Assembly (NCBI RefSeq): GCF_002217355.1 | Contig: NZ_MUHA01000010.1 | Coordinates: 177,386 to 241,385 of the forward strand | Direction: 5' to 3' | Origin: Flavobacterium oncorhynchi | GTDB lineage: Bacteria; Bacteroidota; Bacteroidia; Flavobacteriales; Flavobacteriaceae | Length of the DNA: 64,000 nucleotides | Shown: in pieces, positions 35,994 to 46,691 of the stretch | Numbering within the stretch: position 1 is the stretch's first letter | Layout of the letters: each line of letters begins with the position of its first letter | Notes under the pieces: generated by a model | Database searches by the model: none | Seen by the model: only the letters and a program-made list of their open reading frames with translations | Told to the model about the DNA's origin: nothing | Position numbers and translations under genes: made by a program

Positions 35994-38510
35994 TTATTTC
36001 TTTTTAGCAGCTGGTTTTTTAGCTGGAGTTTTTTTAGTTGTTGCCGCTTTTTTCGCTGGCGCTTTTTTTGCTGGAGTTTTCTTAGCAATCATTTCTTGAA
36101 CTTCTGCCAATGTTAATTTTGTCGCATCAACATCTTTACTCAATTCAATTTTGATTTTACCTTTTGTAATCACTGAACGCCCCCAACGCGCTTTCTCTAC
36201 CAAAATCCCTTCGTCTTCCCAATTGTGAAGTACTTTATCTATATTTTTTTGCAATTTATCTTCAATCAGTTCTTCAACATCAGCCTGAGATAGATTATCA
36301 AAATTGTATTTTTTGCTCACATTTACAAAAAGACCATTCCATTTGATGAATGGACCAAAACGCCCCACACCTTTCTGAACAGGTTCTCCTTTGTACATTG
36401 CAATTGGCGCATCAGCAAGTGCTTTTTCGTCAATTAACTCCTGTGCTCTTTCTTTTGAAACCCCTAAAGGATCTTCACCGCGAGGTAATGAAATAAATAC
36501 ACTTCCGTGACGAACATACGGACCATATCGACCGTTACTGACTTCTACTTCCTCTCCTTTATATTCTCCTAAATTTTTAGGAAGCAAAAACAAATTCAGA
36601 GCTTCTTCAAGCGTGATATTTCCAATGTTTTGATCTGCCATTAAGCTGGCAAACTTTTTATCTTCGTCGTCTGCTTCTCCAATTTGAGCCATTGGTCCAA
36701 ATTTTCCTAAACGAACAGAAACTTGTCTTCCGTCAGCATCTTTTCCTAGGATTCTTTCACCGCTTTCACGTTCAGCATTTGCCTCAACTTCTTTTACATT
36801 TGGGTGAAATTTATTGTAGAAATCCTGCATCATTTTTGCCCAGTCAATATTTCCCTCGGCAATTTCATCAAAATCCTGCTCAACTTTTGCAGTAAAGTTA
36901 TAATCTAAAATATTTCCGAAGTTTTTAACCAAGAAATCTGTTACGATAGTTCCGATATCCGTTGGAACCAATTTTCCTTTATCAGAACCTGTATTTTCTT
37001 TTAAAAGCTTCTCTCCTACTTTACTGTTTTGCAAAGTAAGCTGTGTATAATTACGTTCCTGACCTTCAAGAGTTCCTTTTTCAACATAATTTCTATTGAT
37101 AATAGTTGAAATAGTTGGCGCATAAGTAGACGGACGTCCAATTCCAAGTTCCTCTAGTTTCTTCACCAAAGATGCCTCAGTATAACGTGCCGGCGGTCTT
37201 GAATATCGTTCTGTAGCTGTAATATAATTATTCGCTAGTTTTTCGTTTACTTTTAATGCAGGAAGCATTCCTTCTTGCTCCTCTTCATCATCATCGTGAC
37301 CTTCTAAGTACACTTTTAAGAAACCTTCAAAAAGCAAAACTTCTCCAGAAGCTGTAAAAATTTCACTGTGATTATCTGCTTCGATTTTTACGTTTGTTCT
37401 TTCCAACTGCGCATCACTCATTTGTGAAGCCAAAGTTCTTTTCCAGATCAAATCGTACAAACGAGCCTGATCACGATCAATGTTTACCGTGTGACGAGAC
37501 ATATCAGTCGGACGAATTGCCTCGTGAGCTTCTTGTGCCCCTTTATTCTTGTTTGCAAAAACTCTCGGTTTCGAAAATTCTTTTCCGTACGATTTTATAA
37601 TTTCAGCTTCAGCGGCATCCATTGCTTCTTTTGAAAGATTTACCGAGTCCGTTCTCATATAAGTAATAAGTCCGGCTTCGTACAAACGTTGTGCTAATTG
37701 CATTGTAATTCCAACAGGTAAATACAATTTTCTTGCTGCTTCTTGTTGCAGCGTTGAAGTTGTAAAAGGTGCTGTTGGAGATTTTTTGGTAGGTTTAGTT
37801 TCTAAATCAGCAACCTTATATTTAGAACCGATATTTTGATTTAAGAAATCTTCGGCTTCTTTTTTAGTATTGAAGTTTTTTGGCAGTTTTGCTTTAAAAG
37901 CTTTTCCAGCTTCGTTTACAAACTCGGCAACAATTGAATACGTTGCAACTGCATTAAAGTTTTGAATTTCGCGCTCTCTCTCCACAATCAAACGTACAGA
38001 AACTGATTGTACACGACCTGCTGAAAGTCCGCCTTTAATTTTTCTCCATAAAACCGGAGATAATTCGTAACCTACTAAACGATCCAGAACACGACGTGCT
38101 TGTTGTGCGTTTACTAAATTATAATCAATTTCTCTTGGATTATCGATTGCTTTAAGAATCGCCGATTTTGTAATCTCATGAAAAACAATACGTTTCGTCT
38201 TCTTTTTATCAAGTTTCAATTCTTCCGCCAGGTGCCAAGAAATAGCCTCCCCCTCGCGGTCCTCATCGCTTGCTAACCAAACCGTTTCGGCATTCTTAGA
38301 TAGTGTTTTAAGTTTACTTACCAAAGCTTTTTTATCCGAAGAAACTTCATATTTTGGCTTAAAACCATTCTCTACATCTACTCCTATTTCCTTTGATGGT
38401 AAGTCGGCTATGTGACCATAACTTGACTCCACCTGAAAATCGTTCCCTAGAAATTTCTCGATTGTTTTCGCCTTTGCAGGTGACTCCACTATTACTAAAT
38501 TCTTTGCCAT
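35994..38510 (-). CDS. topA: DNA topoisomerase I (type IA)
   Basis: 838 residues from ATG 38510 (MAKNLVIVESPAKAKTIEKF); the upstream TTG at 38531 is rejected because a TACTTTTG -7-like box on the minus strand overlaps it at 38529-38536. Toprim motif ASDEDREGEAISWHL, then the active-site tyrosine in GLITYMRTDS, and SYAPTISTI-like residues RPSTYAPTI. There is no Cys4 zinc finger; C-terminal repeats of the topo_C type are followed by a Lys/Ala/Pro-rich tail (KKAPAKKAATTKK), as in other Bacteroidetes. It relaxes negative supercoils. It is transcribed with the arginase-fold gene 3 nt downstream. Confidence 0.95.
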   Translation of the reverse strand: MAKNLVIVESPAKAKTIEKFLGNDFQVESSYGHIADLPSKEIGVDVENGFKPKYEVSSDKKALVSKLKTLSKNAETVWLASDEDREGEAISWHLAEELKLDKKKTKRIVFHEITKSAILKAIDNPREIDYNLVNAQQARRVLDRLVGYELSPVLWRKIKGGLSAGRVQSVSVRLIVEREREIQNFNAVATYSIVAEFVNEAGKAFKAKLPKNFNTKKEAEDFLNQNIGSKYKVADLETKPTKKSPTAPFTTSTLQQEAARKLYLPVGITMQLAQRLYEAGLITYMRTDSVNLSKEAMDAAEAEIIKSYGKEFSKPRVFANKNKGAQEAHEAIRPTDMSRHTVNIDRDQARLYDLIWKRTLASQMSDAQLERTNVKIEADNHSEIFTASGEVLLFEGFLKVYLEGHDDDEEEQEGMLPALKVNEKLANNYITATERYSRPPARYTEASLVKKLEELGIGRPSTYAPTISTIINRNYVEKGTLEGQERNYTQLTLQNSKVGEKLLKENTGSDKGKLVPTDIGTIVTDFLVKNFGNILDYNFTAKVEQDFDEIAEGNIDWAKMMQDFYNKFHPNVKEVEANAERESGERILGKDADGRQVSVRLGKFGPMAQIGEADDEDKKFASLMADQNIGNITLEEALNLFLLPKNLGEYKGEEVEVSNGRYGPYVRHGSVFISLPRGEDPLGVSKERAQELIDEKALADAPIAMYKGEPVQKGVGRFGPFIKWNGLFVNVSKKYNFDNLSQADVEELIEDKLQKNIDKVLHNWEDEGILVEKARWGRSVITKGKIKIELSKDVDATKLTLAEVQEMIAKKTPAKKAPAKKAATTKKTPAKKPAAKKK

Positions 38511-38781
38511 TGCTCTATTTTTCTGCAACAAAAGTATTTATTTTTTTTAAATATTAACCTCGTCAATTCATTTTTGAGTTATTTTAGTATTATGTTTCTT
38601 AAAATTGAAGATTTATCTGAACTATTCTTTATTATATATATAGGTGTAAATTTTACTATTCGATAACCGAGAAATATGCTTTTTATTTATGAGTTTAGAC
38701 AACCATCTATATTGCTTTTCTAATCTAGAAATAGTACTATAATCTTTGAAAATTAAATTTGTTAATTCTTTCCCTGCCATC

Positions 38782-38813
38782 TTGTCATATTGACTGTATT
38801 TACGCTATCTTTG
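38782..38813 (+). promoter_or_regulatory. Promoter TTG-N21-TATCTTTG for miaB
   Basis: TTG at 38782-38784, 21-nt spacer and a perfect TAnnTTTG (TATCTTTG, 38806-38813), 17 nt before the miaB ATG. The rest of the 320-nt gap between topA and miaB shows nothing further. Confidence 0.7.
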
Positions 38814-38830
38814 CACTTTGAATTTTTACA

Positions 38831-40276
38831 ATGGAAAAGATTATTGAAGAAAGCAAACAAGGCGAAAGTCTTGTCTTAGAAAATAAACCTGAGAATACTA
38901 AAAAACTTTTTATAGAAAGTTACGGCTGTGCGATGAATTTTTCAGACAGTGAGGTTGTAGCTTCCATTTTGTCTGATGGCGGATACAACACTACTTCAGT
39001 TCTTGAAGAGGCTGATTTGGTTTTGGTAAACACTTGTTCTATTCGTGACAAAGCCGAACAGACGATTCGTAAACGTCTAGAAAAATACAATGCAGTAAAA
39101 CGTACTAATCCTAAAATGAAAGTGGGAGTTTTAGGCTGTATGGCTGAGCGTTTAAAAAGTCAATTTTTAGAAGAAGAAAAAATAGTCGATCTTGTTGTCG
39201 GCCCTGACGCTTACAAAGATCTTCCGAATTTATTAGCGGAAGTTGAAGAAGGTCGTGACGCTATCAATGTAATTTTATCAAAAGAAGAAACTTACGGGGA
39301 TATTTCGCCGGTTCGTTTAATGAGCAACGGAATCACCGCTTTGGTTTCGATCACTCGTGGATGCGATAACATGTGTACATTCTGCGTTGTGCCTTTTACA
39401 CGCGGACGTGAACGCAGTCGTGAACCGCAAAGTATCATGGCTGAAATTCAGGATTTATGGAATAAAGGTTTTAAAGAAATTACGCTTTTAGGACAAAACG
39501 TTGATAGTTACCTTTGGTACGGCGGCGGTTTGAAGAAAGATTTTGTAAATGCTTCTGAAATGCAAAAAGCAACTGCTGTCGATTTTGATCAATTACTTGA
39601 AATGGTTGCGGTTGGTTTTCCTAAAATGCGTATCCGTTTTTCAACCTCGAATCCGCAGGATATGCATGAGAGTATCTTGCATGTTATTGCGAAGTATCCA
39701 AATATCTGTAAACACATTCACTTACCAGTTCAATCTGGAAGTAACCGAATTTTAAAAGAAATGAATCGTCTGCATACTCGTGAAGAATACATGACTTTGA
39801 TTGACAAAATTAGAGCGATTATTCCAAATGCTTCGATTTCACAAGATATGATCGCTGGTTTCCCAACAGAAACAGAGCAAGATCACCAAGATACTATGAG
39901 TTTAATGGAATATGTAAAATATAATTTCGGTTATATGTATTCGTATTCTGAACGCCCAGGAACTTTAGCTGGAAGAAAAATGGAAGATGATGTTGAAGAA
40001 GAAACTAAAGCTAGAAGATTACAGGAAATCGTCGATTTACAGCAAAAACACGCTTGGTTTAGAAGTGAAGAATTTGTTGGACAAGTTGTTGAAGTTCTAG
40101 TAGAAAAAGTTTCTAAAAAATCAAAAGAAGAATTCTCTGGAAGAAATTCTCAAAGTATAACAGTAGTTTTCCCGAAAGAAAGTTACAAAATTGGAGATTT
40201 CGTAAACGTAAAAATCACAAGCTGTACTTCAGGAACCTTAAAAGGTGAAGCTGTAGGATTAAGCAGCATGAATTAA
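38831..40276 (+). CDS. miaB: tRNA-2-methylthio-N6-dimethylallyladenosine synthase
   Basis: 481-residue radical SAM methylthiotransferase that adds the 2-methylthio group to i6A37 in tRNA. The N-terminal UPF0004 domain has IESYGCAMNFSDSE, VNTCSIRDKAEQ and GCMAERLK, whose cysteines bind the auxiliary cluster. The radical SAM CxxxCxxC is in RGCDNMCTFCVVPFTRGRE. A C-terminal TRAM domain (about 405-475) ends LKGEAVGLSS. Start ATG 38831 is supported by the promoter. A short linker follows, then the GxxExxY element. Confidence 0.95.
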   Translation: MEKIIEESKQGESLVLENKPENTKKLFIESYGCAMNFSDSEVVASILSDGGYNTTSVLEEADLVLVNTCSIRDKAEQTIRKRLEKYNAVKRTNPKMKVGVLGCMAERLKSQFLEEEKIVDLVVGPDAYKDLPNLLAEVEEGRDAINVILSKEETYGDISPVRLMSNGITALVSITRGCDNMCTFCVVPFTRGRERSREPQSIMAEIQDLWNKGFKEITLLGQNVDSYLWYGGGLKKDFVNASEMQKATAVDFDQLLEMVAVGFPKMRIRFSTSNPQDMHESILHVIAKYPNICKHIHLPVQSGSNRILKEMNRLHTREEYMTLIDKIRAIIPNASISQDMIAGFPTETEQDHQDTMSLMEYVKYNFGYMYSYSERPGTLAGRKMEDDVEEETKARRLQEIVDLQQKHAWFRSEEFVGQVVEVLVEKVSKKSKEEFSGRNSQSITVVFPKESYKIGDFVNVKITSCTSGTLKGEAVGLSSMN

Positions 40277-40278
40277 TT

Positions 40279-40769
40279 TTTTTTTGCCACAGATTAAAAG
40301 GATTAGAATGATTTTTTTATTATTTTTCTTACTTTTAATTTAGCGATTAAAATATTTATGCATTATAGAGAAAATGAAACTTACAAGATTATTGGCATCT
40401 GTATGGAAGTACATCGCAATCTTGGACCAGGCTTACTAGAAGTAATCTACAAAGATGCTCTGGAAGTTGAATTTAAAGAAAACAACATTCCTTTTGAAAG
40501 AGAAAAGGAATATTCAATTGAATATAAAGGTAAAATTCTGCCTCATAAATTTTATGCTGATTTTGTTATTAATGAAAATATAATTTTAGAAGTAAAAGCG
40601 ATTAAAGAATTTTCAACTGAACATATTGCTCAGATTTTGAATTACATAAAATTATCAAATTCAGAAGTAGGTCTTTTGGTTAATTTTCAAACCAAATCAC
40701 TTCAATACAAGAGATATGTCATTTAAGTATAAAAATCTGTGTTAATCAGTTTAATCTGTGGCAAAAAAA
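40279..40769. mobile_element. Candidate small element: GxxExxY gene between perfect 19-bp inverted repeats
   Basis: The left end TTTTTTTGCCACAGATTAA (40279-40297) and the right end (40751-40769) are exact reverse complements. Between them lies one gene for a GxxExxY nuclease-like protein. The ends share the GCCACAGATTAAAAGGATT theme with the empty palindrome at 46692-46853. Lengths and layout resemble a minimal repeat-bounded cassette; no target-site duplication can be defined. Confidence 0.5.
40358..40726 (+). CDS. GxxExxY family protein (PD-(D/E)XK nuclease-like)
   Basis: 122 residues from ATG 40358. The family name motif is seen as GPGLLEVIYKDAL (G..E..Y), preceded by IIGICMEVHRNLG. The nuclease-like core follows: YKGKILPHKFYADFVINENIILEVKAIKE, with D of YADFVI and E.K of LEVKA as the metal-binding D-ExK set, and a C-terminal QILNYIKLSNSEVGLLVNF. 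The biological role is unproven. It is the only gene inside the inverted-repeat element described at 40279. Confidence 0.88.
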   Translation: MHYRENETYKIIGICMEVHRNLGPGLLEVIYKDALEVEFKENNIPFEREKEYSIEYKGKILPHKFYADFVINENIILEVKAIKEFSTEHIAQILNYIKLSNSEVGLLVNFQTKSLQYKRYVI

Positions 40770-40776
40770 TAAATAC

Positions 40777-42033
40777 ATGGAAACAGTTCAAGCAATAAAA
40801 CAACGATTTGAGATTATTGGTAATGACCCAAAATTAAATCGTGCTATCGAAAAAGCCATTCAGGTTGCTCCTACTGATATTTCGGTAATGGTGACTGGAG
40901 AAAGTGGTGTTGGTAAAGAAAACATTCCTAGAATTATACACTCGCTTTCGCACAGAAAGCACGGAAAATATATTGCGGTAAACTGTGGAGCGATTCCGGA
41001 AGGAACAATTGACAGTGAACTTTTTGGACACGAAAAAGGAGCTTTTACAGGAGCCACAAGCACACGTGAAGGTTATTTTGAAGTTGCCGACGGCGGAACA
41101 ATCTTCTTGGATGAAGTTGGAGAATTACCACTGACAACACAAGTGCGTTTACTTCGTGTTTTGGAAAATGGAGAATTTATAAAAGTAGGTTCGTCTCAGG
41201 TTCAAAAAACCAACGTTCGTATTGTTGCTGCTACAAATGTGAACTTGTTTAATGCCATCGAAAAAGGAAAATTTCGTGAAGACTTGTACTATCGTTTAAG
41301 TACAGTCGAAATTACATTACCTCCATTGCGTGAACGAAATGACGATATTCATTTATTGTTTAGAAAATTTGTGGCAGATTTTGCTCATAAATACAAAATG
41401 CCTCCTTTAAAATTAGATGACGATGCTGTAAATGTATTGCAAAAATTTAGATGGAACGGAAATATCCGTCAGCTTCGAAATGTAGCTGAACAAATTTCGG
41501 TTTTAGAAACCAATCGCGATATTTCGGCAGCCACTTTACAATCGTATCTTCCTGCCGAAGGAAGCAATCTGCCATCTGTAATAAGCGACAGTAAAAAAGA
41601 AAGTGATTTTAGCACAGAAAGAGATATTTTGTACAAAGTCCTTTTTGATATGAAAAGTGATCTGAATGATCTTAAAAAATTGACTTTAGAGTTAATGAAG
41701 AACGGCACTTCTAAAGTTCAGGATATTAATCCGAATTTAATTCAGAAAATATACGGTTCACAGGAAAATGAAAGCGAGATTGATTTTGAAGAAGAACCAA
41801 GAACTGCTGTTATGACTCCTGCAGGCCGCGAAGAAAATTATCAAATGCCCGAGGATAATTATTTGTTTGCCGAAACTATTGAAGAAGAAGAGATTTTACG
41901 TTTAGAACAAAAAGAAATCGAAATGATCAAAAAATCATTAGAAAAAAACAAAGGAAAACGTAAAGCTGCTGCTGATGAATTAGGTATTTCTGAAAGAACT
42001 TTATACCGAAAAATTAAACAATTTGATTTATAG
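40777..42033 (+). CDS. Sigma-54-dependent transcriptional activator without receiver domain
   Basis: 418 residues. The AAA+ domain begins almost at once (about residue 12): Walker A GESGVGKEN, GAFTGA sigma-54 contact loop, Walker B GGTIFLDEVGEL, and the sensor/arginine motif REDLYYRLSTVEITLPPLRER. Residues 255-370 form an acidic linker; a C-terminal Fis-type helix-turn-helix is RKAAADELGISERTLYRKIKQ. With no response regulator or GAF domain at the N-terminus, the signal input is unclear. It heads the lptE/TPR/secG group. A sigma-54-like sequence before groES lies nearby. Confidence 0.92.
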   Translation: METVQAIKQRFEIIGNDPKLNRAIEKAIQVAPTDISVMVTGESGVGKENIPRIIHSLSHRKHGKYIAVNCGAIPEGTIDSELFGHEKGAFTGATSTREGYFEVADGGTIFLDEVGELPLTTQVRLLRVLENGEFIKVGSSQVQKTNVRIVAATNVNLFNAIEKGKFREDLYYRLSTVEITLPPLRERNDDIHLLFRKFVADFAHKYKMPPLKLDDDAVNVLQKFRWNGNIRQLRNVAEQISVLETNRDISAATLQSYLPAEGSNLPSVISDSKKESDFSTERDILYKVLFDMKSDLNDLKKLTLELMKNGTSKVQDINPNLIQKIYGSQENESEIDFEEEPRTAVMTPAGREENYQMPEDNYLFAETIEEEEILRLEQKEIEMIKKSLEKNKGKRKAAADELGISERTLYRKIKQFDL

Positions 42034-42135
42034 TTTTAGTGCAAAGTCGAAAAAACACCAAAACATTTTAAACCAAAAATGAATACCTTTGATCCAAGCG
42101 TCAGTAAACTGGCGAAGTAATACTTAAAATAAAAA

Positions 42136-42654
42136 ATGAAAAACTTAAAATATCTTTTTATTCTATTAATAGCAACCACTTTCAGCGGTTGCGGTGTTTA
42201 CAATTTTACGGGAACTGGAACAATTGACGCAAAAACTTTTCAAGTTAACTTTTTCCAAAACAACGCTGATTTGATTGAACCCGGAATAGACAGACAATTT
42301 ACATTGGCATTGCAAGATTTAATTCAAAATCAAACCAATTTAAACTTGGTAAGTACTGGTGGAGAATTAACATATGAAGGAGAAATTGTAGATTACAGAA
42401 TCACGCCAATGACAGCAACTGCTGTTACATCAACAGGTGACGTGGGAGCAGCACAAAACCGTTTGACGATTCGAATAAATGTTCGCTTCACAAACAAAAA
42501 GAAAGAAACAGATGATTTTGAAAGAACATTTGAATTTTACTTCGATTTCCCTGGAAATGAATTACCAACAGGAAGTGTTTTAAACACAGCAATTCAAACT
42601 ATTTTTGAGAGAATTACACAGGATGTCTTTAATGAATCATTAGCAAAATGGTAG
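42136..42654 (+). CDS. LptE-family outer membrane lipoprotein
   Basis: 172 residues with a type II signal peptide and lipobox SGC (TTFSGCGVYNFTG). The LptE/Lpt-like pattern follows: GVYNFTGTGTIDAKTFQVNFFQNNA, then a helix and a beta segment with LTYEGEIVDYRITPMTATA, and RLTIRINVRFTNKK...FERTFEFYFDF. LptE works with LptD to insert lipopolysaccharide in the outer membrane. It is 102 nt after the sigma-54 activator and before the repeat protein; no lptD lies in the window. Confidence 0.8.
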   Translation: MKNLKYLFILLIATTFSGCGVYNFTGTGTIDAKTFQVNFFQNNADLIEPGIDRQFTLALQDLIQNQTNLNLVSTGGELTYEGEIVDYRITPMTATAVTSTGDVGAAQNRLTIRINVRFTNKKKETDDFERTFEFYFDFPGNELPTGSVLNTAIQTIFERITQDVFNESLAKW

Positions 42655-42761
42655 TTTTAGTTTAACTATTAAAACGTTTATTCGTAAAATCGATAAAATG
42701 ATTCAATAGACAAACCTTTCAAATCAAAACAATAATAATTAGACGATTAAAAAAAAGAGAA

Positions 42762-44156
42762 ATGAATGTAACTGATTATACTTACTTAATGAACAAACCC
42801 GATGCTATTACAGAACAGCAGGCAGAAGCATTAGGAAGTGTTTTGAATGAATTTCCGTATTTTCAAAGTGCCAGAGCACTACGATTAAAAGGACTTTACA
42901 ACCAAAACAGCTTTAAGTATAACTACGCCTTAAAAGTTACTGCTGCTCATACAGCTGATCGTTCAGTATTATTTGATTTTATTACCTCAGAAAATTTTAC
43001 TACAATTCAAGGCGAATATTACGATCGTAAACTTCACGATTTACTAGAAATAACTGTTGTTGACAGCGAAATTGTCTCGCCTAAACCAATCGATAAAGTT
43101 ACATTTACAAAAATTGACCCTATTGAACAGTCTATTTTAAACTCGATTAAAGAAGCTTCAAATGTAGTATTTGAAGAACCTGCAAAAATTATAGAAAAAC
43201 CTATTGATCCTATTATTGAAAAATCAATCTTAAGTTCGATAAAAGAAGCTGCAGCAAATACTTTTGAAGAAAAAGTAAAAACAGAAGAACCAGCAACTCT
43301 TGTTAGCGAATCAATAATTGCAAGCCCTAGCGAAGAAGAAATTTTAAACACTTTTAAAGAGGCTGAAAAAACAGAGGACACTCCAACAGAAACTATTATT
43401 GAGTCCTCTATTATAAGTCCTACTGAAGAAGAAATATTAAATACTTTTGAAGAAGTGACAAAATCAGAAGAAAAAACAATTGAACCGGTTACCGAACAGA
43501 AAGCAGTTACACCAATAAAAGGAGCAATTCCAACTTTCTTCGAAGAAATTGTAGACGACGAAATCGAAGAAGTAAGAGTTTCTCCAATCGAAGAATCAAT
43601 TTTAAGCTCAATAAAAGAGGCATCAACAGTTGTTTTTGATAAGGTAAAAACAGAAGAAGAACCAAAAGAAACGGAGAGCTCTGAACCTGTAAAAAATGCC
43701 GAAAAAAATCTTGAAATAGGAAAACCATTAGATTTCTCTGATAACGAAAAGCATTCTTTTCAAGAATGGCTGCAATTGGCAAAAACTGAACCTATTGACC
43801 GAACTGAGGACACAGCAAATAATAATGAAGCCAAAACAACTGAAGAGATTGATAGAATTGAGGAAGAAAAAAAGAAAAAGTCAGAAATAATCGATAAGTT
43901 TATTGAAACAAATCCTAAAATATCTCCAATAAAGCAGACTGCAATAACCCCTGCAGTACAATTCGACATCAATAAAGAAGATAATTCTTACTTAATGACA
44001 GAGACTTTAGCCAGAGTATATTTAGAACAAAAAAAATATACCAAAGCGATACAAGCATATGAAATATTAATTTTGAAATATCCAGAAAAAATTACTTTCT
44101 TTGCAGACCGCATTTCGGATATAAAGATTTTACAACAAAATAACAATAACAATTAA
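42762..44156 (+). CDS. Acidic repeat protein with C-terminal TPR-like segment
   Basis: 464 residues with no signal peptide. Residues 1-100 form a conserved helical head (EALGSVLNEFPYFQSARALRLKGLY). Residues 115-320 are glutamate- and threonine-rich, with about five degenerate copies of an (S/P)xEExILxxxKEA unit. The tail (about 400-464, YLEQKKYTKAIQAYEILILKYPEK) is a TPR-like pair of helices. No enzymatic function is recognised. It ends 3 nt before secG, so the two are cotranscribed. Confidence 0.8.
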   Translation: MNVTDYTYLMNKPDAITEQQAEALGSVLNEFPYFQSARALRLKGLYNQNSFKYNYALKVTAAHTADRSVLFDFITSENFTTIQGEYYDRKLHDLLEITVVDSEIVSPKPIDKVTFTKIDPIEQSILNSIKEASNVVFEEPAKIIEKPIDPIIEKSILSSIKEAAANTFEEKVKTEEPATLVSESIIASPSEEEILNTFKEAEKTEDTPTETIIESSIISPTEEEILNTFEEVTKSEEKTIEPVTEQKAVTPIKGAIPTFFEEIVDDEIEEVRVSPIEESILSSIKEASTVVFDKVKTEEEPKETESSEPVKNAEKNLEIGKPLDFSDNEKHSFQEWLQLAKTEPIDRTEDTANNNEAKTTEEIDRIEEEKKKKSEIIDKFIETNPKISPIKQTAITPAVQFDINKEDNSYLMTETLARVYLEQKKYTKAIQAYEILILKYPEKITFFADRISDIKILQQNNNNN

Positions 44157-44159
44157 GCA

Positions 44160-44501
44160 ATGAGCACATTTTCAATTTTTTTAGTTTTAATCACAATAGT
44201 TTGTTTTCTATTGATCGTAGTAATCATGGTTCAAAACCCTAAAGGAGGAGGATTATCTTCTACTATCAGCGGAACTCAAATGTTAGGCGGTGTTCAAAAA
44301 ACAACTGACTTTTTAGATAAAAGTACTTGGACATTAGCAACTATTTTGATTGTTTTAATTTTACTTTCAAGCTTAAGCTTTACAGGATCATTAAACGATA
44401 CTGGATCTAAAATTATTGAAAAAACAGAAGCTCCTGCTGCAACTACACCAGCTGCACCTGCACAGCAAACTCCTGCTCCGGCAGCACCTGCTACAAAATA
44501 A
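44160..44501 (+). CDS. secG: Preprotein translocase subunit SecG
   Basis: 113 residues from ATG 44160, 3 nt past the previous stop. Two membrane helices (FLVLITIVCFLLIVVIMVQ and ATILIVLILLSSLSF) flank the conserved NPKGGGLSSTISGTQMLGG loop, which fits SecG. The C-terminus is a long Ala/Pro/Thr tail (TPAPAAPATK), common in Bacteroidetes SecG. It stabilises the SecYEG channel. A terminator follows. Confidence 0.93.
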   Translation: MSTFSIFLVLITIVCFLLIVVIMVQNPKGGGLSSTISGTQMLGGVQKTTDFLDKSTWTLATILIVLILLSSLSFTGSLNDTGSKIIEKTEAPAATTPAAPAQQTPAPAAPATK

Positions 44502-44518
44502 TAATTTTGATATAAATT

Positions 44519-44553
44519 AAAATGCCAGCCTGTCAAAGCTGGCATTTTTTTTA
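44519..44553 (+). terminator. Rho-independent terminator after secG
   Basis: Perfect 11-bp stem AAAATGCCAGC (44519-44529) / GCTGGCATTTT (44538-44548) with 8-nt loop and T tract. It insulates groES-groEL from the upstream operon. Confidence 0.9.
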
Positions 44554-44578
44554 AGAAATAATGTCAGTTTTATGAGCA

Positions 44579-44595
44579 TGGCACAGTTTCTGAAA
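44579..44595 (+). promoter_or_regulatory. Sigma-54-like promoter sequence before groES
   Basis: TGGCACAGTTTCTGAA resembles the sigma-54 -24/-12 form TGGCAC-N5-TTGC, with a full -24 block and an incomplete -12 (CTGA). It is 48 nt upstream of the groES ATG. No CIRCE inverted repeat is present. The alternative is a heat-shock element of another kind. Confidence 0.4.
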
Positions 44596-44642
44596 GTTTA
44601 TAGAACATTAAAAAACGTATAACCTAATAACATAATAAAATC

Positions 44643-44918
44643 ATGGCTTTAAACATAAAACCGCTTTCAGACCGCGTACTTATTGAGCCTGTTGCAGCTG
44701 AAACTAAAACTGCTTCAGGAATCTTTATTCCAGATACTGCCAAAGAGAAACCACAAAAAGGAACTGTAGTTGCAGTAGGAAATGGATCAAAAGATCACAC
44801 AATGACTGTAAAAGTTGGCGACACTGTACTTTACGGTAAATACGCAGGAACTGAATTAAAACTAGAAGGAACTGATTATTTGATTATGCGTGAAGACGAC
44901 ATCTTAGCGATAATCTAA
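44643..44918 (+). CDS. groES: Co-chaperonin GroES
   Basis: 91 residues. Standard family features: the N-terminal [12 protein letters not shown] strand, mobile loop [18 protein letters not shown], and [19 protein letters not shown]...[13 protein letters not shown]. It caps the GroEL cavity. The downstream groEL starts 87 nt later, making a normal groESL operon. Its 5' region carries the sigma-54-like element. Confidence 0.97.
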   Translation: MALNIKPLSDRVLIEPVAAETKTASGIFIPDTAKEKPQKGTVVAVGNGSKDHTMTVKVGDTVLYGKYAGTELKLEGTDYLIMREDDILAII

Positions 44919-44993
44919 AAAACACATATTGTATTAAGTACCGAAGACTTAAGAATTAAGAACTTCAATAACTTGAAACAAATCAAACTTTAA

Positions 44994-46634
<1,641 letters not shown>

Positions 46635-46655
46635 TTCATTCTCTTCTTAAAACTT

Positions 46656-46688
46656 AAAACGCTGGATTTCTATCCAGCGTTTTTTTTG
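46656..46688 (+). terminator. Rho-independent terminator after groEL
   Basis: Perfect 12-bp stem AAAACGCTGGAT (46656-46667) / ATCCAGCGTTTT (46672-46683), 4-nt loop, then a T run. Confidence 0.92.
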
Positions 46689-46691
46689 TTT

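Noticed and set aside
42079..42120. 13-residue frame (MNTFDPSVSKLAK) before lptE
   Set aside because: Too short to support; it could be a leader peptide but no attenuator structure is evident.
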